Origin: Triplophysa rosa
Lineage: Eukaryota > Chordata > Actinopteri > Cypriniformes > Nemacheilidae
Assembly: GCF_024868665.1 (NCBI RefSeq)
Contig: NC_079912.1
Coordinates: 13,146,948 to 13,210,947 of the forward strand
Length of the DNA stretch: 64,000 bases
Direction: 5' to 3'
Positions within the stretch are counted from its first letter, which is position 1, and the number at the start of each line of letters is the position of its first letter. The notes under the pieces were generated by a model. That model made no database searches. It was not told where the DNA came from and was given only the letters and a program-made list of their open reading frames with translations. Of the stretch, positions 1 through 45,300 are shown piece by piece. A program made the translations under genes and the position numbers.

Positions 1-1343
1 CGACCCATCTGCTTTGGCAGGGAGGGACGGTGTTCTAGAACTGCAGAGCTGGAGAATGAGGGCGTCAGGAGTCCTCTGGGCACTTGCAAAAGAGGTGCCT
101 TTGGAAACTTTCCTGTGTTTCTTACTTGAAGAATTGGTTTGGGTTGGAGTTAAGCTTTCGTTGAGGTTTTGTTTATTGTTAGGATGAGAATTTGAGTTTA
201 GAATTAGGGTTTGTGTCTCTCCATGAAAGGAGGAAAGGAGTTCCCCATCATTAAAAGAACCAAGAGGGGCACTGTCTGAATCTGTTGTGTGATGATTTTT
301 TGTATTCGAATTACTCGAGTTACTTGAGGAATCGTTTCAGCCCTATGCTATATAGAACCATATTTTGGTGCTTCAGTGGTTCTTCAACGGTTCTTTGGGA
401 TGACTGAGGTGCTATACAGTATAGAATGACTGAAGAATCATACAGCGGCTTAACAGGTTCTTTATACGGAAACGGTGCTATAGCACCTCGGCCACCCCAA
501 AGAACCTCTGAAGGACCACTGAAGCACCAAAATATGGTGCTATATAGCACTAAAAGTGGTTCCCCTATGATTACGAGCCAAGAACCACCTTTAGTGCTAT
601 ATAGCACCATTTTTTTTGAGTGAAGTGTCTTTGTAATTTTTATATATGCACAGACATGGTGTCTTTTTAAACATTTTCCTCACCGTTCTCCAGAAGAGGA
701 ACTGATTTCATGCAGAGTTACAGTATGATTGTTGATACAGCTGTGTGCTTGTTTTGAAGTTATTCATATTCGTAGGACCTCGTAACTTCCTCATGTTGTT
801 GTGTGGAAGTCAAACACAAACAGGTTCTGATTTTGTTTGGCTCTGGTCGTCTTCGCACTCAGCACATCTTGATGATATTACAGCTCTGTGGCCAGTCCTC
901 CCAAAATGGTTTTTCATGTAGAGTAAATGTTAGTATGCTTGGAGGCTGAGATGGGGTTAAGATGTGGCAGTGTGTTTGTGCTGCTGGGCCCGCAAGGTCA
1001 TAATGTCAAATATCTTTCCCACTGTTTACGTGAGTCATAAGCAGGCATTTCTGGAGGCTTTCATTTTTATTTTGCATAGATTAATCTGCGACTAGTCTCA
1101 CGTAGCCTGATCTTTGACTATCAACCATGGTTTTTTGGTGAAAAACTAAAGAAATAAAGCAAACCATTCAAATTGAAGATTGCTGTATGAGAAGGATTGT
1201 GCCATTTATTTGTGCAACAGGCGATCGGTGGGTGCAAGGTCTTTTGAAGCTGAGTGGAATTTGTATGAACTGCCTTTTGTTTAATCATGTCTCTTTCTCT
1301 CACTCTTCCTCTCTGTCTGTCTCACAATCTGTCTCTCTCACAG
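1..1343 (+). other. prex2 intron (3' part) upstream of window exon 1
   Basis: I see no coding exon here: the frames are broken and no stretch reads as P-Rex between plausible splice sites. It contains the inverted-repeat element at 346-612 and a pyrimidine-rich tract before the acceptor at 1342-1343. Confidence 0.6.
346..612. repeat. Compound inverted-repeat MITE (GCTATATAG family)
   Basis: Two adjacent foldbacks. The arm starting GCTATATAGAACCATATTTT near 347 pairs with the reverse complement ending at about 550 (CACCAAAATATGGTGCTATA). A second, smaller palindrome at about 540-606 has GCTATATAGCACTAAAAGTG paired with CACCTTTAGTGCTATATAGC. The internal GGTTCTT/AAGAACC motifs are shared with the element at 51160-51485. 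Open frames on both strands here (65 and 96 codons) are by-products of the repeat. Confidence 0.75.
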
Positions 1344-34066
<32,723 letters not shown>

Positions 34067-35150
34067 ATCTACAGCAGATGTGGAGCAGCTCTTGTCCAAC
34101 CCTGTGACAACACTTTCCATTTAAGGAGAATGTCTGGACGTTCATCCTCACTCCTGCTTAGAGGCTTCTGTCACCTCTCAACTCAAACATAATATATATT
34201 GGCTTTTGTCATACTGTAGGCACCTTTTTTATATTATTCTGTGCTATGGTGCGTCTCGTTTTAGACCGAAGATCAAACAAACAGGAAGCTGCTGTCAAGT
34301 CATTCTTTTTAAATAGAAAGTTTCAAACCTGATTCAGATAACTTTTCGTGTTTATGTAAAAAGTTTGCACAGTGCTTTAGTCTCCGTATCTTGTTTTAAG
34401 ACAGCATTTGTTAATAGTTTATATTTGTTTGTATTGCGTTTAAACAAAATTGGCCTAATATCCAGAGGCTGTATTTCAGCTGTTTTCTTGCCTTAATAAA
34501 ACTTGTATGTCATTTATTCACATATAATCCAATCCATGGCATTTAAACATGGCATGTGTAGGTTTGCCTCATCATTTATAAGTCTGAGTTTATAGTTTAT
34601 TAACACCGTCGTGTATTAAGCTAATGTTGCAGGACCAATTCTGCAGTCTCAGTGAATCTAAAGTGGCATACTGGAAAGTTCATGTACACAACATTGTGAT
34701 TATATCAGTGTTATCAGTGTTTTATTTTACATCACACTTATAGAGGTATATACTGTATATGTATCATTTTGTCTCCAAAAATAAAACACATTCAGTACTC
34801 AGGAGTTATTGTTACATGTAATCTTAGTGTTACTTAAAATAACAAATAAATCATCATTACTATGCAATATTGCTCTAAACAGGAAATGTTTATTAACTAC
34901 ATAAGTTCCGTTTTGAAAGAGAAAATAAGATTTAGTCAAGATGTTTTTATGTTATACAAAGTGTTTCAATTAATATGGTCTTCATTGAAGCTGGCACGTT
35001 GAAAAATAAATTCATGTGAAGATATTACTGTAAAAACGACAGTTATTTATTTTATCATAAAACTAACCCATTTTCCAAATGCATGTTCTATCCCCCAACC
35101 TGAAAACTAGGTTGATGTTACTGTTATTATGTCAAATTGTAATTAAATAA
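34067..35150 (+). other. prex2: prex2 3' UTR and candidate polyadenylation signals
   Basis: AT-rich sequence after the stop. Canonical AATAAA hexamers occur at 34495-34500 (TTAATAAAACTTG), 34780-34785 and in AACAAATAAATC near 34843, with another near 35145. The first gives a 3' UTR of about 450 nt. Which one is used cannot be told from sequence; 3'-end reads would decide. Confidence 0.55.
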
Positions 35151-35429
35151 AATGTTTTAAAGGAAATTAAAATTTGATATTCAGCTTTTTTTTCGAATTT
35201 ATTGCACATGCATGCACCACACACACACACACAACTGCTTCATGTGCTGCACTTTCTGTCATCCATCACATGTGCAGTCAGTATGAGGACGCTTATACTC
35301 GTGTGAAATCTTGCTAATGGCCTCTGCATGCAGGAAAAAGTCTTAGACAAACATTCTTTACCTGTCATAGTTTTCACAGCCTTACTGTCACTTACAGTAC
35401 AGCTTCAGGCTTCATGGGTGTCTCCTTAA

Positions 35430-35715
35430 AGAGAGTTCACCCAAAACATCACTTTCCCACCCTCTTCTCATTACAAACCTGTACGACTTTCTTTCTTCTG
35501 CACAACACAAAAGAAGCTATTTTGAAGAATGTTGATAACCAAACAATGTCTGTATACCATTTGCTTCTATTGTATAGACACAAAACCAATGCAAGTCAAT
35601 GGGTCACACTATCATTCTTCAAAATATCTTCCTTTTGTGTTCTGCTGAAGAATGTCATACAGGTTTGAAATGACAAGAGGGTGAGAAAATGATGACAGAA
35701 TTTTCTTTTTTCATT
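35430..35715. mobile_element. AGGGATAGTTCACCC-family MITE, copy 6
   Basis: Left end AGAGAGTTCACCC after TTAA. The interior inverted blocks AACACAAAAGAAGCTATTTT and AAAATATCTTCCTTTTGTGT face each other. The right side keeps AAAATGATGACAGAATTTTC but its terminus is worn. Confidence 0.8.
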
Positions 35716-35929
35716 TAAATTGTAGCCTCTGAAAATCATTGTATTTAGAGTTTAATTGTAATAATGTCTATATAAACTGTTTTTAACTAATTAATTCACG
35801 ATTACACTTTTCAAGAGTCTGCAATGCACTGTACAACACAACACATGACATTTTGTGTCAATCGTGTTTTAATGCATTATACATTATGGACCGTATAATA
35901 TAAATGGATATGTAACGCTCGTACTCACT

Positions 35930-36251
35930 CCGAGTAAACAGTGAGGGCGGGTCCTTCAGACCTAAGGGAAAAAACTGAACAGCCAATAAATAAAAGATTG
36001 ATCCAGGCTGTGATCTTTCTCATTGGCTTTGGAAGAAAGCCGTCGCCAGCTACTCTGCCGAGACCGGAGGAGGGATAGTCCCGTCAGATAGTAACCAAAG
36101 CCAAACCTGGACACTTTCAGCATGTGCTTGAACACACGCCGGAGTCTCCGCACTGGATATCCGCTCGCGCTCTGCCGCAAAGCCGTTTGGTGATCGATCT
36201 TCGGTTTGAAGATGCGTGCCAATATTTAGCGATATCTTCTTCGATTTCCTA
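35930..36251 (+). promoter_or_regulatory. c8orf34 promoter and 5' UTR (putative)
   Basis: A GC-box-like GAGGGCGGG (35943-35951), a forward CCAAT (35983-35987) and a reverse CCAAT (ATTGG, 36022-36026) lie 200-300 bp upstream of the first ATG in a locally CpG-richer segment. An in-frame TGA at 36207-36209 precedes the start codon, so the coding frame opens downstream of it if this segment is exonic. The start site is not determined. Confidence 0.55.
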
Positions 36252-36335
36252 ATGCAAGACATTCATATGGCGTCTCTACAGCAGTCAAGAATACAGTCAT
36301 ACCTGGACAAGAATCAAATCGGACCCTTGTTTGAG
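36252..36335 (+). CDS. c8orf34: c8orf34 exon 1 (start codon)
   Basis: 84 nt, 28 codons, donor GAG|gtacgc. Reads [20 protein letters not shown] then NQIGPLFE. Two in-frame ATGs (36252, 36267). The second gives the conserved MASLQQ start; the first adds five residues and would be met first by a scanning ribosome. An upstream out-of-frame ATG at 36212 also exists. Confidence 0.9.
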
Positions 36336-39300
36336 GTACGCGGCTCATTTTCCACAACTTTTAAACGATTGAAATGGCAAAGCATTTTATGAGGCATCTC
36401 AGAAATTTGCTTCAATGCAATGAGATTGAATAGGAAGTGAACACGTGCAAATTTCTCCGAGAAATAGTTTATTTGTCATGTAAAGAATGCGTAACATGTT
36501 TTTATCATTGCATTTATGTCATTTAAACTGCATGAATTTGTGCAAAGACGTTTGTCCTTATGGGGGCAATGCAACGTCCTGCATTCACTTGCTTTGGTCC
36601 AATGTAAGCTGTTAAAAAGTAGGAATGTTGTCTTGTTGGACGTGATTTAAAGCGAATTCTGCACTAAATAAGATACGTAAGCGTGATTGTCTGCTTCACA
36701 AAAATGATCTGAGGTAATATGAGGTGAATTGTTTTTTGCTGACTGGACGCTTTCTATCAGTAACCCAAACTGCTGTATTCCATTGTTTCTCTACCGCAAC
36801 CTGAGGTATATTTTGAGTATGTGTTTTTCCAGTCAATCTAGGTCCCTTTTATATACGTTCTTTCATTTGTAATGTGTCATTTTTAATCAAATGCATATTG
36901 ATGTACATGTTACACTGTAAATGTGTATAGTGGCCTATGACTTTTGCAGTCAGATTGGGAATGCGATGGACTAACCTAAATCCAATCCAACAGATTTGAA
37001 GAAACAAACAGGACCGAACAGTCACCTTGAGAAAAATGACTTTTTCTGCACCGTGACATAATGAACCAAAACAGCGTAGTCATCCACCACTGAGGCTCGT
37101 GTAGTGAGGAGCTCATAGTCTATATGAGTCAAACTGCTGATGTATCAAGTGTCTTGTAGCAGGGACTATACGTGCATGAACTGAATATTAAACAGCAATA
37201 AAGCTAAAAGCAGCGCGGTTGTGACCCAGTACCATGGACAGCGGCGTCGCGCAGAGGTCTGTCACGTGAACGCGCGGGCGCTGTTAGTGGGCTGCCGTCG
37301 AGGAGCTAAATAGACTCTCTGCCTTCTGTCTTACTGTCTTTTATGAAGTGTGGTATAGTTTTTGAGAAGTACATAGGATGTAAAGCTGTAAGAAACAGTT
37401 TTCAAAACCTATATTAAATTTGTTACGTTGGTAAATTGGTCGTCTAAATCTGGTTATACTTTACATACTCACAACAATGTAAATACAAGATGCTTTAAAA
37501 CGTAATGGTACAAGATGAAGGTTAGACTAGGATTTTATCTTTTTTGCTAAGTTTCATTATAGGTACATACAGTATTTTGGCTTCATAAAAACTTATAAGA
37601 TAAGAATTTTCTCCTAGTTGCCCAAAAACTACAATCACATCATTGTTAGAGAAAACTCTCATCTGTGTGACAATTTCTCCCCCATATCTTCATTTTTGTT
37701 GTACGGTATATGATAACGTATAATAACCAGAATACTGTACTGCAAAGTGACTCTAAATATAGCTTTATTTGCACAGTATATCCACAGGCACTTAGCATCT
37801 CTGTTATTTTATATCACTACAAACAGCTTAAATAGAGCTAGTGTTATTTACACATCAAAACTATTTTCTTTATGACTGCATTGTGTCCACACCAGACGCA
37901 ACATACAACTTTTAAAAAAAAGGACCATTAATATATAACCTAGAATGTATTGTAGTTTGTCCCATAACTCCGGCGTGGCTGATTTTGACAAAACTCTAAA
38001 TAAATGGAAAAGAAACATTTTCTAATGTGTTGCGACATCACATCTGTGATCAAAATGATGTTACTTTGTTCCACACATGGACTTTATTTTCCCCACAAGA
38101 GGAAAAATCTTGACTATTGTTAATGTTGCATGTTTTACATACAATGGAGTAGGGATTGAGGCTGTCAACAAAGAAACAAAATCATGATAATTTGTAACAA
38201 TTTGTAACATTTGTAACATTCTCCTAAAAACACAGTATAAATATAATATAGAGCTACACCTGCAGCATACTTCTGTGTCTTCAAATGAAAATCTCTCACC
38301 ATATTAACAGCTTTACCGTATTATTTTCCAGAAGACTGACACACTGTGTGGGGGCTGAGATTTAGGAAGCTGTATAGATTAGTGTTTACAGTCTTGCATG
38401 AATGCACACTCTTCAGCACTAATTAATGGAGAGATTTTGGTTTATATCAGCTTGGGATTGCATGGAGCTTAATTTTTTTTAGCCTCTCGGTTGTGCTTTT
38501 TAATGATGGTAATGATGATAATTAGTCTCATTTAGAAATTGATAATCAAGTAATCAAGCTAGAAAACGACTAAATGAAGTTGTAAAAAACATCTTAGAGA
38601 CATAAGGGTTTAAAATAATGTACATTTTGATTTTTATAAGCTCACTACACGTTTTGCTAAAATACTGCCGTCAATCATTAATGAAATTTTATGGGACCAA
38701 GTAGAGGATTGCATTGTGCATCCAATGGTACTGGAAGATAAAACAATGTTACATTTAGTAGCATTGTTTATACCCTCTCATAAATTAAAACATTTCTGTG
38801 AAAATCTATCATTTACATCCGGCCTGTATAACGTACTGAATGTATAATTGCATCTCCATAAAAGTCAGCCGAGCTCATGGGCCAGGCAACTGCAGTGCGA
38901 TCTGCTCCATTCAGCTGTGATAAGAGCAAATTTGGAGTAGGAAGAGGAAAACAGGTTATCAATAGCCAATCAAAGATCACTATACAAAGTCAAATGGTCG
39001 GAAACAGCGTAATAAACGCGGTAAAACATTTGGAATCAGCAGCTTTATTGATCTCTGCTGTGAGCATTGTTTATTCACCCACACAATATAGTGAAGCTGG
39101 AGCAGATGGAGGTCTGATTAGTAGACAGTACATTCTAATGAATTCAGCCTATAAAACCACAGGCATCAACACTCTGGATTTGAAACATATGCCATTAGCA
39201 TATTTTTCTCTTGGCTAGTGTATGTGTTTATATGTACTGGAAGCGTATTATGGCTGGAGGTTGGATGTGCAATCTCAGCATCTGTCACATGCGCTACATT

Positions 39301-42300
39301 CACTTTACAGAACCATAGAAAATCCTGGCCGGGGACCTTCTAGCTTTATTGGTCCTCCTAGCTGATATTTTTAGAAGATTCTTTGCTCCCCTTACGGTGG
39401 AAAGCAGTTTTTGCTTAGGTGGTCAATAGATCATTTAGACTTTTATTGACTGAGATCATGGCATACATTACATTTGGACAATGCAATGCATTTTATTGAC
39501 TCAAGCTTCACTTTATGATTCTTGTAATTACAGTACAAATCAATTAAAAGATGAGCTGTATCCTGCTATGCCATGTTTCATTTAAAGGGGTCATATGGTG
39601 CGTATACGTGTTTTTCAGTGAGTGTTATAAGTTGCCCATGCATGTATTAGACACGTAAAATTGCAAAAATAAAAGTGTGGGAACAAAAGATGCATTCTAT
39701 CTAAAAGCGAATGCTCACCCAGACCTGCCTGAAACGCCTCGTGTAACCACACCCCCACAAATCTACGTCAGTTCGTGGTATGAATTGACTAAGACCGCCC
39801 AAATGTAAACGCAAGTAAGGTGGGCGTACCTGTCAGTACAATTGCTTTGGAACCTGATGTTCCAAATATGGTAAGAGGCGTCACATTTCCCTCACACGCT
39901 TGCAGTATTCGACCAATCACTACACACTGGTTAACTGGCCAATCATAGCACACCTCGCTTTTCAGAGCGATGAGCTTTGTAAAAAATCTGAGCGTTTCAG
40001 AGAGGCGGGGCAAAGAGGAGAAACAAACATGCACAGTATGTGGAAAATACAGCATTTTTAAAACTTAAATAGTGTATACACATTGCTTTACATCTAAAAC
40101 AAACGATAATATTAGTTTAAGACGTGTCATATGACCCCTTTAAAAATAATATAATTCGCCTATGACTGTAATATTAGATCCGAGACAATATTATAATTTT
40201 CATGCAGTTTCATTTATGTCCATTAAAACAGGTCAGCCTAGCCAAGCAATATGAAATATGGCTGATTTTAAAGGTGCCATGTGAATTTTTTGGAGGATCA
40301 ATAGACAGAAATGCAATATAATATACATACAGTAACTATGTCTTCAGAGGTGTATAAAGACCTTACATAATGAAGCGTTATGTTTTTATTACCTTAGAAT
40401 GAGCTATTTCTATCTACATACACTGGGCGTCCCCTTACATGGAATTCGCCATGATGTTTCTACAGTAGCCCTAACTGGACAAACTGCACTACAGAGCGTG
40501 TTACATAAATATGTTATCTCCTCCAGCAAAGAAGCGAAAACGTGACAACATCATAGTTCTGTGTCAGCCACCGTAGTGCATTGAAAGGGAGGGGTCTAGT
40601 AAGCCATTGGTTTCAATTCGCAACCTCACCGCTAGATGACGCTAAATTTTACACACTGGATCTTTAATATCTATACATTGGCAGAGAATGATTTACCAAA
40701 AAAGGAGAGTAAACATCTACATATTTAATCACCAGAAGTCTGAGGCCATAACATGTTTTTCTCATGTTGTTTTCTGTATATATAGCACAAGGATGTTTAA
40801 TATTCGTTGTATGTATAATCACCAGACAAAATCTGTGAGCTTTCTCTGTTTAATGAATACAACCGACCCAACACTTTAACTCTGGTCTCACTTCATCCAA
40901 AGTCAAGGGTACATTGACCCAGAGCTCCGGAAAAGTCAGACAGCGTTCAGAGCAATTTGTGTGGCTCAGCTTTTCCAACCCTCTATTCCTACAAAAGGAT
41001 TACAGCCTAGACCTTTCTGAAATAGTGTCAGCTAATGTGCATTGAAATCGTGGTGTGAGGGAACAAAGGCTAAAAAGTATGTTTTGTCATTTCTGCTTGC
41101 GGGCTTGCCATATACCTGAAACTTAAAGCCATTTGCGTCATCAAATAAAAGATTTAAACAGGTTGACAAAATCACCTGGTATTGGTCAGACAGATAGTCC
41201 TGCCCTAAAATAGCATTATAATTACTTCATGAATACAACGGAAGAATGAATTTTATCCGTGCTTGTTTTACACATTTTGCTCACAGCTTTGTTTTATTAT
41301 GACTTGCCAACAGTTTCAGACGTGCAAGCTCCTCAGCGCTGGATTTGTTGAGCTTATACTCTCATTACGGAGCTCATCAACATCTCACAAGTGACAAATT
41401 GAATGTTATATCAGCACACAGAATATCGATAAAATCAATTGGTTTGAGAATCATCGCATTTCCCGTTTGTAATTGAAGGTGACAGCCACCACAGGCAATT
41501 GAAATCTCAAGCACTGTGCAGTCTGGCTTGGTATAAATTGTCTCAGCCAGTAGAAAGCACAAACTCTATCATAAGTTTCAGCCAGAAAGTCTGGGTGTTA
41601 ATGAGGTGTGTGTGTGTGTATGGCGTTGGGTCACTTTCTGTCCTGTTATAGTCAACCTTTAAATGAAGTCGATGAGAGAGAATAATAATGAGGCTATGTG
41701 GGTCTTGTTGAGACATGGCTTTTAGTGGTGCCACACACACACACACACACACACGGCTGGTTCAGATACAGAGACTTCCCTTGTCTTTATTTATAGCGGT
41801 TTCTTTGCGGTCTACAGTAATTAACGTATAGTGACCTCTTGCAGACACCCGAGGCGTCGATGCAGTGAGAGTTCCCCTCTGTTGAGCACACACCCTGTGT
41901 ACGAGACAAGCTCACCTGACAGTCTGAAACTGAATAATAACTTCACAAGATGGATCTCCTGCTCAAATCTTGACAGTCTGTGGAAGCTGTGCTCTAATAT
42001 CTTTTCCTTTTAATCCTAAATTTACAGGCTAGAAACATGCTTTCAACGACGCCGTATGTAAAATATTGTTTTGGGCTGGGATTGCCTTTTAAAAGGGTTG
42101 TGATGTTAAACAATAGTCGTTTATGTTGAATGTCTGTGTGTGGATCTCTGCAGCTGTAACACTCCTTTATTCCACCTCTTGTCTCAAGGGCTGGATCTCA
42201 TCCAAATATCTGTCCCAGTGTTCATTCAGCGTCTGCCTGCTGTGACGCAAGATATGAATGATGGCATCAGAGGGAAAACAAGAGCACTGATCGAAATTTC

Positions 42301-45300
42301 TCCTTATGATCAGTAATATCAACAGTTTTATTATGGTAAAAGTGTATTGTAGTTGTGTTAACACAGCTTTACTATTACACTAGTTAAACTACTATGGTTA
42401 CCGTAGTAAAATCATTGTAAGCTCTTTCATCACAGTAGTATTTCTAATGCTAAAATATAATAATTATTATTATCTATGAATTTTCAGATTTTCAAATTTA
42501 GTTTATTATTTATTCATTCAGATGCCCTGTTACAGTTATTTATTTAATAGAAAAACAAGTTTTAATGGGTGAATTGTACACATTTTTAATTTCTGACTTC
42601 TTAGAGAAGTTCAATGTGCCGGCTCAAATTTTGTTATAAAACAAGAATAAAGCCTATTTAGTTGTTTCAGTTTGCCTAATAATTGATATCAAATTTAAAG
42701 TTTTAAATAAATTTGTTAAGCACTGTATTGAAAAGAGCTGCCTGATTTCAGACGCTGGGATAGCATTAACAGAGCCTGTTTGCTGCTTATATTTCGTACG
42801 GAAGCGCTGATTTAATGTTGTATACTATATGTAAATATTTTGCTTTATTACAGAGACAATTGATTGAAAGTTTACTGTTACAAGCTTAGTTAGTTGTTTC
42901 TAATGTCTCACACGGCTGTAATTCACAGCTTACACAGGCATCAGTGATGCTCTCAGATTTACTGCATTGATTTGCCACAATACATCTTCAAAGTCAATAA
43001 CAGAACATACAGTAAGTCATCCGGAGAATGTATTTTAAAAAGTGTGTGAAACCATGCCTATGATGCATATATAATCATAAAGTGTTTTTTTAGATTTTTT
43101 AGTTTTAAGTTTTTAGTTTTTAAGTTTGCATCATTCGGTTTTTATCTTAAAAAGCAAAAGAAAGTTTGTCTTGCATTTTCTATTCAGCTTTGTTTAAAAC
43201 TGTCATAATATCTGGTGTCTTGGGTCTTATCAAATACTGATTCAAGAAAGAGATTGTTGATACTATAACCAGTTCATTTATTTATAATTGTCAAAATTAA
43301 AGGTCAAGATGTTTTTTCAGTTTAAGTTGCTGTGTACTGTACATTTTTGCAGATGTTGTAAATCACCAGGGTGGAAAATCTGCCTATTGTACACAGCATA
43401 CATAATATACTGTATAGTGCCTGATGGAAGTAAAGTCCATAGTGCTGGGAATTATTTTTGCATACTTTTGCATACCAATGAAACTAGCCCTTGGGCTAAT
43501 TTGGGCACATTTACATTATATTCATGGATGTTGAGTAATGTACATAGTTCTTAAAGTAAATATATAAATAAATACGGGCAGGTCCCATAGGGTTCTTTTG
43601 TGCTTTTTGACAAGACGGTCTATCCTGTCAATCTCACTAGACTAGGACTGTTAGATCACTAGTAGATATGGTGCCTATCATAAGTTTATTTGGCTAAAAA
43701 CACTATTAGATTTAAAGATGCTGTGCTTTTTTAGATTAAAAGATAATTTGTTATAATACACTGTTTATGTTATGGTGAGGGCAGGTCATAGAAAAGCATG
43801 TTCTAAAGTTGGGTGACAGAAGGAGATATCTAAGTGTTCAATTAATATAAGATGCTCAAAAACGATTTTTTTTAAAGGATCAAAAACCATATTAATAATG
43901 TCCGTAACATACAAAGTTTGTAAGAGAGATTTAAAAGAGACAGAAATGTGGGGACCTGATACCTGTTTATATGTTATTATTTGTTTATCATTTTAAGCAC
44001 TGTATATTGCAGAAAACATATAGTAGTATGGTTGTATTTGTTTCCATTCCAATAGCCATAAAACAGTAGAAAACTTTCTTTTGACACGTGAGAGACACGT
44101 ATGTATTCACCATAGCTGTTCTACTTTAGTGTTGGTACTGAACCTGGCGAGGAGTCAGTTTGTCTTTTAGAGAGGCTGAAATTGCATCCACACTGCCAAT
44201 TTTCCCAGTCTGTCACTATGATCGAGAGATCCTGTTTTTCTGCATCCCGATGCAAGAGAATCCATCAAGAAGCTTATTTCTATTCAGGGACTTTGACCTA
44301 AATATAAGTATGTCTGCGTGCTCTCCATCATGGATCTTAAACAACAAACAGCTTAACCTCATTAAGCAAAAATCTAATTTCACTGACACTTTTTTCAGTC
44401 AGGCTGTGGCTTTTAATAGTGATATCACTCGATTGACATCTGCATTAAAGAGGTCAGTGCAGGAAGCTGGAAAAACCCCTTTTTGATGAAAGTCAAACAC
44501 TACAGTACATTGAGGCTAATCCACACCATGCTTTACTGTTTACCGCAAGTGTAATTACACACTGGGGAGTGTTGGGTAGTTAACACAGACGTGTTTAATT
44601 TACTTCCTGCTAAAACCACAAATTACAGCTCTCTTTATGCACCACCTGTTGTTAGGTTAGTGGAATTATCCAGTGAGGATTATCGATGTCTCGTAATTAC
44701 CGCATTTACATCTCAAATCTTTGATGATTTATTTGTGATTGTCTGGCTTGTACCACAAAACTCAAGCTGGTGAAGACTGATAGACCATCTTGGACCTGAA
44801 CCAAACCAACTATTACGGTGATCAAGCCGCTAATGACCAGCTACCGTTTTTCTATCTTTATCTAAATTTTCCATCTGAGCTACCTTTGAAGCTGGGCTTT
44901 ATCAAACTTAGGCGTTTTAAATTTAGCTTTGGCTTTTTCTCCAGCACTTTTTAAACCATTTTCATGGAGTGTATGGATTTCTTTTTATATCTGAGGAGAG
45001 CCTAACACATTTCAAATTTCATCTGAGGATCCCTGCCAGCATTAAACATGGATTTCAACATACTGTATCTCTAATTTTAGGGTTTAATTTTAGCACATAG
45101 CCTTCCATCTTCCATCATGAAAACATGTATTTCTTAGCCTTTGGCAATAACTTCCTCCGCTCGGTAATGCTTAATATCAATGTGTAAATATTTCTTTGAC
45201 CTATAACTTAATCAGTCTTCTGATGGTGGAGGCTGGCCAAAGCAATGCTGTTGATTCCAGTTGGCATAACACAAGCTGGCTTAACAAGGTGCATAAGTTA

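Larger units (their letters stand above)
34067..36251. other. prex2 to c8orf34 intergenic region
   Basis: 2.2 kb between the prex2 stop and the first c8orf34 ATG. It holds the prex2 3' UTR, a (CA)n run near 35220-35232, a MITE at 35430-35715 and the putative c8orf34 promoter. No additional gene seen. Confidence 0.6.

Noticed and set aside
1..110. Possible upstream prex2 exon after CTTTGGCAG at the window start
   Set aside because: The following frames do not read as P-Rex and no suitable donor follows.
320..623. Open frames on both strands (96 and 65 codons) with LYSTK-type repeats
   Set aside because: They follow the palindromic MITE at 346-612; the repeated peptide words come from its inverted repeats.
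38877..39218. 113-codon plus-strand frame in c8orf34 intron 1
   Set aside because: No recognisable similarity, low-complexity composition and no splice context.
44160..44486. 108-codon plus-strand frame in c8orf34 intron 1
   Set aside because: No recognised domain and no obvious promoter or splice sites; most likely a chance frame.
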